DNA from: Bacteroidales bacterium
Lineage (GTDB): Bacteria; Bacteroidota; Bacteroidia; Bacteroidales; Muribaculaceae
Length of the DNA: 64,000 nucleotides
Direction: 5' to 3'
Assembly: GCA_910575545.1 (NCBI GenBank)
Contig: CAJTFH010000005.1
Span: 99,132-163,131 of the forward strand
Part shown: positions 17,957 through 25,157 of the stretch, in pieces
Layout: the number at the start of each line of letters is the position of its first letter
Position numbering within the stretch: position 1 is the stretch's first letter
The notes under the pieces: generated by a model
Seen by the model: the letters and a program-made list of their open reading frames with translations, nothing else
What the model was told of the DNA's origin: nothing
Database searches by the model: none
Program-made: the position numbers and the translations under genes

Positions 17957-20554
17957 CTATCGCATTATCGATGCTGCCGCCGAGCCGCAGGTGGTTGAGA
18001 CGGCCACGAAGTAGGGGCCTGCGCCCAGGTGGTTGATGTCAACTGTAACAGTGCCTGTGAGTCCTTCCTGGCCGAAAGCCACAGGGCGTCCCTGCGGGTC
18101 GAACACAGTGAGCGCTTTAAGCGTGGCGTCGGGGGGAAGGGTGGCGGTGACAATCCCCATGGCACAGGTGATGCCGATATTGGCCTCTGTGGCAGTTGCT
18201 GGTATAGGGCTTATGGCCGAGCTTGGGCCTCGGTCGGCATTCTCTATATCCCATGCGGGATCCCACCTCACATTGTCGTTTTTCGGGCCCCAGGTGGTTT
18301 CAAGAAGGTTGTATTCCTGCGGGCCGATTGAGCCGGCCTGATTGCAGTTTGTGGCGTAGTGGTTGAATACGGCCACGAACTCATTCGACATGCTCCATGA
18401 GCTGGCGCTGTCGAATGTGCCCATCACGTGGATGGTTTTCACTGTGCCGTTGCCGGGGATTACCACATCGTGGTCAGTGCCTTCGTAGTAGTCGCTGGTC
18501 ATAAGGGTGTACGGCTCAACCATTACCCAGAACATTTTCCCTTCATAGAGCCCTCCGTTGTTTATTACTTCCGCTTCAAGAATCATGCAGTTTGCGGGCA
18601 CCTGCCAGTCTTTGGGGATGAATTTGATTTTCTTGGTGAGGGCAAGCTCGGGATCCGGGTCGCGGCCTTCGATTGAAAGGCCTTCAAGGGTGAAGAATGG
18701 CTTTTCGTCGCGGTTGAAGAATGTGATTTCGTAGGCATTGCTGCGGTAGCAGTCAAGTTGCTGTGTGAACTCGATGGTTTGTGTGGCTCCGGCAGGGATT
18801 GTGACATCAACGTGGGGGGAGGTATACCAATGGCTCATCACTTTGTCGCCCTTGACTTTGAGCTGGAAGTATAGGCATCCGTCATACATTTCCCCTTCGT
18901 TGGTGATTGTTAGGCTGAAGGTGGTGCTTACTCCGCTGTTGAGCTGCTCTGGAGTCCATTTGAGGTTGTCGACCCGGAGTGAATAGTGCCCCTGGGGGGT
19001 GATTGTGGCCTCACCTGCGTCTACTTCAACCTTTAGTGTCGAAACCGCGCCGATAGATGTTGTGAACTTTCGTGTTTCGTCTTCACCCTCAATCAGGAAG
19101 TAGGGTTCGATGGTGTAGGTGCCGTCGGGCAGGTTGGCTGGTATGGTGACGGTTACCGGGTCGTCGAGTACCGGGCCGAAACGCAGTTCCCCCGGGTTTT
19201 TCTCGCCGAATGAGTCTATCTGTGTGCCGCCGGCATCAATCAGGCGCAGTCCGAATTCTCTTACCGGGGTTATGCGGTTGGAGATGTTGTAGGCTTCATA
19301 AAGGTAAATCGGGAGTGTGCTTCCGCAGGCCACCGTGAGGGGGAGGAAATCGGTGGGTTGGCCGGCTTTATCGACTGCCATGAGCTCTTCGGTGAAAAAT
19401 TCATAGTCGCGCCACTGTGTTGAAGCGTCGCGGTCGGGTCTCATCCCCACAATCATGTCCTGGTGGTAGTTGAAGCCGTCTTTCATGCTCTGGCCGGTTG
19501 TCATGTCGATATAGTCGTAGGCAAGGGCGTTGATGGCGAAGTAGCCGTTTCCGTTTCCATTCCAGCCCCAGTTTATGTGATAGAAGCCATCTTCGTTATA
19601 TCCGTCGCAAACGAATGAATGGCCCATCCCCATGCCGGATGTCGCTCCTCCGTAAACCACCGGGAAGCCGTTGTCAAGCTCGTTGTGGAGCATTTCAATC
19701 CACTGTTCTCCGGTGTAGGCGTCGCGCTTGCAGCAATGAATCTGCTTTGAGTAGCCGAAATGGTTTGCAAGCGCTCCGGCAATCTTTTCGGAGTATGCTC
19801 CTGAACCGCCAACCTGGAAGTCCATTTCGACCGAAACGGCGAAGTCGTAGAGCATCGTGGCCACGGCATCGATTGTTTCTTCCGATGATGTGTTGTCGAG
19901 CGTTTCGGCCATTTTGTCCCACCGGTATGTTGTTTTTGAGAAATCCTGGGAAATCTGGAGTTTATGGGTGGTTGTGGTGTAGCTGTGTGAGCCGGTGCCG
20001 CTTGCCGGCCATTGGTGTGAATACATTACCTGGCCTACGGCTGTGGCCACGCAGCCGATAGGATAGGAGGATGAAGGGGCTTTGCGGTTGTAGTATGGCT
20101 GCTGGCCCCAGTGGATGTTGCCAAGCAGGGGTTCTACTGATGCGCCCGGGGATTTGGCCTGCACTTTTATGGGGGCTGCACCGGGATGAGAGTTGAGATA
20201 ATCGATTGCGCGTCCGGCCTGGTCGAGCCATGCACGCATGTTGTCGGGCATTTCGTCGGGAGTGCCGTTATTGCTGTAGCCGAGCACTTCGGTGCCGAGC
20301 GCGTCATCGCCGGCGACAATCACGTAGCCCGGCATGCTGTTGCGTGTCATCAGGTAGCACGCTGTTGCATTGCCTGCCGGTGTGAGCCGTTTTTCGGCGA
20401 TTCTAAACGATGGTGAACCTCCCATTGCGCGCAGCATTTTCTGCGACGATGGGGCGTTGACTATTTCCAGGGCCTTCTCCGGAGTGACGGGAGCGGCGTA
20501 TGATGCCATTGTTGCTGCTGCACCGAGGGCAGCGAGAATATGTTTTGCTTTCAT
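17957..20554 (-). CDS. C10 family (streptopain-like) cysteine protease with T9SS-type tail
   Basis: 865 residues. A signal peptide (about 1-20) is followed by a Spi/inhibitor-like propeptide (about 22-125, PGYVIVAGDDALGTEVLGYS). The C10 catalytic core carries Cys168 in the signature YPIGCVATAVGQ, His312 in GMGHSFVCDGY, and the supporting INWGWNGNGNGYF segment. The rest (about 370-820) is Ig-like repeats with a C-terminal tail (GPYFVAVSTTCGSAAASIMR), a weaker version of the sorting tail. Relatives include streptococcal SpeB, Prevotella interpain A and Porphyromonas PrtT, all secreted as zymogens. Only 13 bases separate it from the upstream gene, so the two are almost certainly co-transcribed. 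Confidence 0.94.
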   Translation of the reverse strand: MKAKHILAALGAAATMASYAAPVTPEKALEIVNAPSSQKMLRAMGGSPSFRIAEKRLTPAGNATACYLMTRNSMPGYVIVAGDDALGTEVLGYSNNGTPDEMPDNMRAWLDQAGRAIDYLNSHPGAAPIKVQAKSPGASVEPLLGNIHWGQQPYYNRKAPSSSYPIGCVATAVGQVMYSHQWPASGTGSHSYTTTTHKLQISQDFSKTTYRWDKMAETLDNTSSEETIDAVATMLYDFAVSVEMDFQVGGSGAYSEKIAGALANHFGYSKQIHCCKRDAYTGEQWIEMLHNELDNGFPVVYGGATSGMGMGHSFVCDGYNEDGFYHINWGWNGNGNGYFAINALAYDYIDMTTGQSMKDGFNYHQDMIVGMRPDRDASTQWRDYEFFTEELMAVDKAGQPTDFLPLTVACGSTLPIYLYEAYNISNRITPVREFGLRLIDAGGTQIDSFGEKNPGELRFGPVLDDPVTVTIPANLPDGTYTIEPYFLIEGEDETRKFTTSIGAVSTLKVEVDAGEATITPQGHYSLRVDNLKWTPEQLNSGVSTTFSLTITNEGEMYDGCLYFQLKVKGDKVMSHWYTSPHVDVTIPAGATQTIEFTQQLDCYRSNAYEITFFNRDEKPFFTLEGLSIEGRDPDPELALTKKIKFIPKDWQVPANCMILEAEVINNGGLYEGKMFWVMVEPYTLMTSDYYEGTDHDVVIPGNGTVKTIHVMGTFDSASSWSMSNEFVAVFNHYATNCNQAGSIGPQEYNLLETTWGPKNDNVRWDPAWDIENADRGPSSAISPIPATATEANIGITCAMGIVTATLPPDATLKALTVFDPQGRPVAFGQEGLTGTVTVDINHLGAGPYFVAVSTTCGSAAASIMR

Positions 20555-20567
20555 GGGGGTGGTGGGG

Positions 20568-22886
20568 TTATTTGATTACGAATTTCCGTCCGTTGGCGAT
20601 ATATATGCCTGGGGGGAGACCGGCATTTTCGACCGAGGTGACTCCGCGAAGCACCGCTGTACCCAAAAGGTTGTAGACATCGAAGCCGGAGACAGCGGTG
20701 TCGGACTCGCAGAGGTCAATCGAAGCCTGTGCGGACTCGATTTCAACAGGTGTTGATTCAGCGCCATCTGCATAAACGGCGGTAACGGCGTAGGTAACGG
20801 CAGAGGGTTCTGCGTCGAAGCAGCCGGGTTCCTCTGTGGTTGTAAGAAGGGTGCCGTCGGCATACACGTTATAGCTCAAAGGGGTGCCGCCGGCAATGAA
20901 TGAGAAGTCGTCGAGGCGTAGCATGCAACCTTCCCCTCCGGGTGTGGTATGATGGATGGCGAAGTATCTGGCTCCTTCTGGGATGGCGAACTCGATTTTG
21001 GTGTAGTAATGGCTGTCAACTATCACTTTGTTTGAAATTGAGCCTGCATAGCAGTATCCTTTGAAGTCGGCGGGAGCGTTTCCGGTGGTTGAATACATTA
21101 TATAGAATGACTCATCTGTTTCGTCGAACTTCCCCCACCAGTCATTGTAGGCCATGGTGCTTGCGGCGTGGAATGATCCGGTGTGGGCTTCTCCCGAAAG
21201 TTCCGGCGAGATCAGCCATGCGTCGGAGGCGGCGTATGTGGCGCCTTCGTCGGGGTCGTCAAGCACGCCGAAGGGCGCTCCGAGATATGAGCGGCCGGTC
21301 TTGGCATCGTTGGGTTCGCCAATCTCTTCGGGTGTCATGACTTTGAATGCGAACTGTGTGTTCTGGCCGGGGTAGTCGCTGACAGCGTAGACTCCGCCGT
21401 GGAAGGCAAGGTCATTGTCGACGGTTTTCCATTCGCCGAATTCTGTGGCCCAGGGGGTGTAGTTTTCGAAGCCGTCGGTGACTGTCTTTCGGTTTCCGGT
21501 GGGAGCTTCCCACTCTAACGAAATCTCGTTGCTTGTGGAGCGGAAGGCTCTGAGTGATTCAACCGGGCCGCGCCATGTCTGTCCGAGGGTTACGTTATGG
21601 GTTGCGTTGTTGTTGCCGGGGCGCTCGTCGCCGTCAATCGTCAGCTCCGCAGTGATTTCGATGTCGGAGTCCTGCATCAGAGCACTGGTGGGAATCTCAA
21701 TGGGGAGCATTCCTGTGGCAAGGGAGCCGAGGGTGTTCTGCAGTTTTCCGCTTATTATCGTTTTGCCGTTGGCTGCAACGTTGACGTTGATGTCGGGGGT
21801 TGTGTGTAGTGAATTGTTGATGATTTTGAGGTGGCCTGAGATGGTCTGGCCTTTGAGCACTTGTGTTGGGAGGGTCAGCTCGGCCGCAACATCGTTTTTT
21901 TTGTTGTCGATTACCTGGATGGCGTCAAGTGCCACCAATGCTCCGTCTGTTCCGAAATCTTCGTTGGAGATGAAGTTAAACGAAAGAGTGCAGTAGCGGT
22001 GCTGTTTATAAGCCGTGAGGTCAACGATTTCCGCTTTCCAGTAGGCTGCGGCGGTGCCGTTGTTTATGTTTTGAAACACTTGGGCTGATGTGCCGTCGGG
22101 GAATGAGGCAACTACTGTCAGTGATATGTTTTGAGTCGGGCGATAGTAGCGTGTGAATACGAGGTAGGGCGAACCTGTCAGGGAGATTTTTCCAGTGTGG
22201 AGATTGATGTAGTCGCCCTGGTTGTTTGCACGGAAGGCAAACAAGCCGTTGTCACCGTCGACCGATGTAAGTCCTGAGGCATCGGTTAGAAGTCCCCATT
22301 GTTGGTCGGAGGTGCGTTCAGTCCAGAAAAATTTATCGGTAGACCCGTTGCGGAAGCTTTCGGCCCATGGAAGGGGTGCCACGGGGCCTACGGTGAGCAC
22401 CGGCGATGCTGAAATCTGGCTCTCCTGCCCGTTTGTCACAGCGGTTACACCGAACAGTGTTATTGCGTCGCTGCCTGAATCTGTGTCACGGATGATGTCG
22501 AATGAGGTTGTTGTGGCTGTGCCGAGCAGTTCGGCACCCGATGTGGTGGCTCCTGCTTCGTAAATCTTGTACTCAGAAGCATCGTTTACGGCGTTCCATT
22601 TCAGTGTGACCTTATTGCCGAAATCATTGTAGGTTACGTTGGCCGGGGCTGCCGTGTTGGCTTCTGCATTCGCTTGACCCCGTTTTGCAGAGTTTTGGGC
22701 GAAAGATACGGGCGGTCTCAAACCTCCCTGTTTGCAATGAATGATGGATGCATTTGTTGCATTTGCAACTGTCATTCCGCCGGGGATTCCGTAAACTTTT
22801 CCGAAATCTGTGGCATTGGCGGTAAACTGCGATGCGACAAGCATCGCGGCTGCCGTTAGCGGCATAATGAACGCACTCTTATTCAT
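20568..22886 (-). CDS. Choice-of-anchor J / fibronectin III surface protein with T9SS-type tail
   Basis: 772 residues, signal peptide MNKSAFIMPLTAAAMLVASQ. FN3 domain about 75-165 (VTYNDFGNKVTLKWNAV). First cleaved-adhesin/choice-of-anchor J sandwich about 170-330 (LPWAESFRNGSTDKFFW). A CARDB-like Ig domain (about 335-435) and another FN3 follow, then a second choice-of-anchor J domain (about 465-670, TDGFENYTPWATEFGEW), a short FN3 remnant, and the tail GFDVYNLLGTAV ... GIYIANGRKFVIK. These domains are those of the hemagglutinin regions of gingipains. First gene of the protease operon, preceded by a good promoter. Confidence 0.85.
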   Translation of the reverse strand: MNKSAFIMPLTAAAMLVASQFTANATDFGKVYGIPGGMTVANATNASIIHCKQGGLRPPVSFAQNSAKRGQANAEANTAAPANVTYNDFGNKVTLKWNAVNDASEYKIYEAGATTSGAELLGTATTTSFDIIRDTDSGSDAITLFGVTAVTNGQESQISASPVLTVGPVAPLPWAESFRNGSTDKFFWTERTSDQQWGLLTDASGLTSVDGDNGLFAFRANNQGDYINLHTGKISLTGSPYLVFTRYYRPTQNISLTVVASFPDGTSAQVFQNINNGTAAAYWKAEIVDLTAYKQHRYCTLSFNFISNEDFGTDGALVALDAIQVIDNKKNDVAAELTLPTQVLKGQTISGHLKIINNSLHTTPDINVNVAANGKTIISGKLQNTLGSLATGMLPIEIPTSALMQDSDIEITAELTIDGDERPGNNNATHNVTLGQTWRGPVESLRAFRSTSNEISLEWEAPTGNRKTVTDGFENYTPWATEFGEWKTVDNDLAFHGGVYAVSDYPGQNTQFAFKVMTPEEIGEPNDAKTGRSYLGAPFGVLDDPDEGATYAASDAWLISPELSGEAHTGSFHAASTMAYNDWWGKFDETDESFYIMYSTTGNAPADFKGYCYAGSISNKVIVDSHYYTKIEFAIPEGARYFAIHHTTPGGEGCMLRLDDFSFIAGGTPLSYNVYADGTLLTTTEEPGCFDAEPSAVTYAVTAVYADGAESTPVEIESAQASIDLCESDTAVSGFDVYNLLGTAVLRGVTSVENAGLPPGIYIANGRKFVIK

Positions 22887-22945
22887 AATTGCTTGTATTT
22901 AAGGAAAAAAGATGTTAAGCAAAAGTTGCGATAACTGGTGATTCG

Positions 22946-22976
22946 CAAAAGTATGTAAAATGCAAGCGGAGTGCAA
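22946..22976 (-). promoter_or_regulatory. Promoter of the C10 protease operon
   Basis: On the minus strand the -7 box TACTTTTG (22953-22946) is an exact TAnnTTTG match. A TTG at 22976-22974 is 20 bases upstream, the spacing expected of a Bacteroidetes -33/-7 pair. It is about 60 bases before the ATG at 22886. Confidence 0.6.
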
Positions 22977-23201
22977 TATAAATAATGTTAATACGAGTTA
23001 AATGTCGCTGTATTTGGTTGTGATGTCTCTTTTTGGTGATTAAGGTGGGTTTTGTGTGGCAAAGTGTCGGCGGTATGTCGGATTTTTTCGTACACTTGCC
23101 AATTGTCGGACGAGTTGTCATAATATTGGCGCATATAATCTTTATCCCTCGAAGATTCACCCGTTCCGGTTGAGTCGGGTCAATGTAAAAAAGTGGTTGT
23201 T

Positions 23202-23254
23202 AAAGTGGCCCGGGGTTTGCAGCTGTCCCCCCCAATTTTTTTGTGGCATAAAAA
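23202..23254 (+). repeat. Direct repeat X, left copy
   Basis: Begins AAAGTGGCCCGGGG, then a C-tract, a T-tract and GTGGCATAAAAA. Nearly identical to 27314-27367, in the same orientation; the differences are the C/T-tract length and one C/T change. It contains a CCCGGG palindrome. Confidence 0.85.
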
Positions 23255-23430
23255 GAGGGTGTGTCATAATGGCTCATCTGGGTCGTCGCCCGAGGGCTTC
23301 GGGTTCGGTCATTGACCTTAGTCAACTCCCTTCACCCTCACCCTCAGGCTCCTACCATCTGAACCATTCTGACAGCACCCTCTCCATCCGGATGCAAAAA
23401 AGGCGTTGGTCGAATTTCGACACAACGCCT
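23254..23430 (-). repeat. 177-bp interspersed element, copy A (terminator plus 130-bp TIR unit)
   Basis: The same sequence occurs at 31255-31431 in the opposite orientation with a single difference seen by eye. Within it, 23254-23383 is a 130-bp unit whose ends are imperfect inverted repeats of about 29 bp (AGAGGGTGTGTCATAATGG at one end and, as the complement, GAGAGGGTGCTGTCAGAATGG with slight changes). The remainder (23401-23430) is a hairpin ending in a T-run when read on the minus strand, so it can act as a terminator. No transposase is encoded. It could be a MITE-like element or a conserved structured RNA. Confidence 0.8.
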
Positions 23431-23463
23431 AGATTGACGGTTTGTATCGGTGGGCCTGCTTGG
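23430..23463 (+). repeat. Direct repeat Z, left copy: tRNA 3'-end-like sequence
   Basis: 34 bases match 27402-27435 with two mismatches. At the right-hand copy the last 13 bases are the 3' end (acceptor and part of the T stem) of the tRNA-Met gene. Here only that fragment is present, with no tRNA body beyond it, so it is a tRNA remnant or an attachment-site-like duplicate. Confidence 0.75.
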
Positions 23464-23641
23464 AGTTGTAAATCTGAATCTCGTTGAATCTGCTTGAATA
23501 TCAACTCTCACTGGTATTGTTGTTGTAATTTTTGATAATCAGAGTATTAATAATAGAAATCAAGACTTGTTGCTGCACCTTGTATGTCAACGCGGCGCAA
23601 GTAGTGGCAAAGGATGTGGACAAAACGTGGACAAATTTTGC

Positions 23642-23649
23642 TAAATTTG
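23642..23649 (+). promoter_or_regulatory. -7 box for the LuxR-type regulator
   Basis: TAAATTTG is an exact TAnnTTTG match 26 bases before the ATG at 23676. It argues against the longer reading frame that opens at 23532. Confidence 0.5.
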
Positions 23650-23675
23650 TACCTGTAATCAAAACCTCTCTCAAT

Positions 23676-24470
23676 ATGGCTGCTATATTCTGCATTATCC
23701 GCACTTTTGAGATGACTAAAAACCTCGATGAATTCTTCATACCCGATAACGAGGTCAGGCTCCCCGACGAGCTTGATTACAGCCGTGTGGATGAGTATAT
23801 CCGCTCGGCTGAGGCGTTTTCGCGCTCGTCTTATCAGAGCGTCTATATCATCGACTATTTCAGGCAGAACTTCCTGTATGTATCGCCCAATCCGATGTTT
23901 CTGTGCGGACTGTCGCCGGAACAGATGAAGGAGTTGGGCTATCGTTTCTATCTCGGCTATGTGCCGGAAGATGAGCAGCCGATGCTTCTGACTCTCAATA
24001 AAGCCGGATTCGCTTTCTACAACGACATACCGGCCGATGAGCGTAAGGACTGGTATATCTCCTACGACTTCCATATTCTCAATGAGGGAAAGAAAATCCT
24101 TGTCAACCATAAGCTGACGCCGCTTGCCCTCACCTCCGACGGCAGGATATGGCTTGCGCTGTGTGTCGTGTCGGCGGCCACACATACCGATGCCGGTCAT
24201 ATCGAGATGCACCGGACAGGCACATCGGAGTTCTTTGAATACAATATCTGCTCCCGTCGCTGGAACAGACGGCAGATGCCAACGCTATCTGACGGAGAGA
24301 AGTCGGTGCTGACATTATCCATTCAGGGCTATACCATGTCGGAGATTGCCGACAAAATATGTCTATCGCCCGACACCATAAAGAAATACCGCAAGCGGAT
24401 ATTTGAGAAACTCGATGTACGCAACATCTCCGAAGCAATAGTGGCGGCGACCAACAACAAGCTACTCTAA
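23676..24470 (+). CDS. LuxR-type transcriptional regulator with PAS-like sensor domain
   Basis: 264 residues if started at the ATG at 23676; the ATG at 23712 (MTKNLDEFF) is also possible, and the frame is open back to 23532. The N-terminal two thirds resemble a PAS-like fold (SSYQSVYIIDYFRQNFLYVSP, then GYVPEDEQPMLL). The C-terminal 60 residues are a LuxR/GerE helix-turn-helix (LSDGEKSVLTLSIQGYTMSE, then IADKICLSPDTIKKYRKRIF). No receiver domain is present. Proteins of this shape are common in Bacteroidales but mostly unstudied. It overlaps the convergent gene by 9 bases tail to tail and lies in the repeat-bounded segment, so control of the neighbouring beta-barrel operon is a reasonable inference. 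Confidence 0.85.
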   Translation: MAAIFCIIRTFEMTKNLDEFFIPDNEVRLPDELDYSRVDEYIRSAEAFSRSSYQSVYIIDYFRQNFLYVSPNPMFLCGLSPEQMKELGYRFYLGYVPEDEQPMLLTLNKAGFAFYNDIPADERKDWYISYDFHILNEGKKILVNHKLTPLALTSDGRIWLALCVVSAATHTDAGHIEMHRTGTSEFFEYNICSRRWNRRQMPTLSDGEKSVLTLSIQGYTMSEIADKICLSPDTIKKYRKRIFEKLDVRNISEAIVAATNNKLL

Positions 24471-24995
24471 ATTATTGCAGAGATAGAATCTCGGAAAATG
24501 CTTCACCTCGCGTCCGACTGCGATGTTGGCGGCTATCCGTGAGCAGATATGCGCCGCTGTCCGTTGTGCCGCCTCGCTCGTCTTGCCCTCTCTTATCGCT
24601 GGCAGATTGGACTGTAACCAGTCGCAACCCTCCATATTCCAAAAGGCGCAGTATCCGGCCATATACTCGGCAGCCCATAGGCGCGCATTTGCGTTGCCGT
24701 GCAATTCGTTGTCATCACCCGGCATCACTACGATTGCACCGGCTCCGTCAACAAAATCAAAAGGATATATTATAGGTATGGCGGCATTACCCTTGACATG
24801 GGTACAGGCTTCGCCCGCATACTCGGCTACCATATCTACGGGTCCAATTTCCATGTGGACATCGTTCCCCGACACAATATTTATAGACCTGAAACCGGAC
24901 CTGTAAAGTTCGGCCTTTACATTGTCGATAAAATCCGATGCGCCGATAATCATCACCCGGCAGTCTGCGATAAGGCGTTTTTCCTCACTTGTCAT
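24462..24995 (-). CDS. Small protein with ThiF/E1-like Rossmann N-terminus, function unknown
   Basis: 177 residues from the ATG at 24995 (MTSEEKRLIADCRVMIIGAS). The frame is open back to an ATG at 25091, but that longer form would run through the operator palindromes and a -7-like box, so the short start is preferred. CRVMIIGASDFIDNVKAELY followed by GFRSINIVSGND resembles the beta-alpha-beta start of ThiF/MoeB/E1 enzymes, but the GxGxxG is degenerate and the adenylation Arg/Asp motifs and zinc cysteines are not apparent. A conserved-looking core follows (VMPGDDNELHGNANARLWAA). It may be a degenerate E1-like protein or something else. It is divergent from the beta-barrel gene. Confidence 0.65.
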   Translation of the reverse strand: MTSEEKRLIADCRVMIIGASDFIDNVKAELYRSGFRSINIVSGNDVHMEIGPVDMVAEYAGEACTHVKGNAAIPIIYPFDFVDGAGAIVVMPGDDNELHGNANARLWAAEYMAGYCAFWNMEGCDWLQSNLPAIREGKTSEAAQRTAAHICSRIAANIAVGREVKHFPRFYLCNNLE

Positions 24996-25015
24996 ATTAG
25001 TTGGTTTTTCCTCTG

Positions 25016-25023
25016 TAAAATTA
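25016..25023 (-). promoter_or_regulatory. Possible -7 box for the ThiF-like gene
   Basis: Minus-strand TAATTTTA, one base from TAnnTTTG, 20 bases before the ATG at 24995. It lies just downstream of the operator pair. Confidence 0.35.
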
Positions 25024-25040
25024 TAGCTATCCCAATCTCT

Positions 25041-25104
25041 ATGCCATACCCAAATGGGTACGTTTTCACTTCGAACTGCAGTAGTACCCATTTGGGTATG
25101 GCAT
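25041..25104. promoter_or_regulatory. Paired palindromic operators in a divergent promoter
   Basis: Two 21-base arms (25041-25061 and 25084-25104) are exact inverted copies separated by 22 bases. Each arm contains the near-perfect palindrome TACCCAaaTGGGTA, with centres 38 bp apart. The right-hand site lies just upstream of the -7 box of the beta-barrel gene and the left-hand one upstream of the ThiF-like gene. A dimeric regulator binding each half is the simplest reading. A stem-loop in RNA is the alternative, but no transcript is expected across it. Confidence 0.8.
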
Positions 25105-25121
25105 GGAATTTATAGTGACTG

Positions 25122-25129
25122 TAATTTTG
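25122..25129 (+). promoter_or_regulatory. -7 box for the outer-membrane barrel gene
   Basis: TAATTTTG, exact TAnnTTTG match, 29 bases before the ATG at 25158. The right operator ends 23 bases upstream, a position suited to activation. Confidence 0.55.
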
Positions 25130-25157
25130 CGTCAGAAATCATAAAACTGACACGAAT

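Larger units (their letters stand above)
22887..23675. other. Long intergenic region with promoters and repeat blocks
   Basis: No supported gene lies here. From left to right it holds the minus-strand promoter of the protease operon, an AT-rich stretch (22970-23200), the direct-repeat block X (23202-23254), the 177-bp inverted-copy element (23254-23430), a tRNA-3'-end-like repeat (23430-23463) and the plus-strand -7 box for the LuxR-type gene (23642-23649). The ORF at 23056-23487 merely reads through the repeats. Confidence 0.6.

Noticed and set aside
23056..23487. Open frame of 143 codons on the plus strand (and a matching one at 31246-31500 on the minus strand)
   Set aside because: Both simply read through the 177-bp repeat; the identical peptide reflects DNA identity. 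There is no ribosome site, and the frames run into terminator hairpins.
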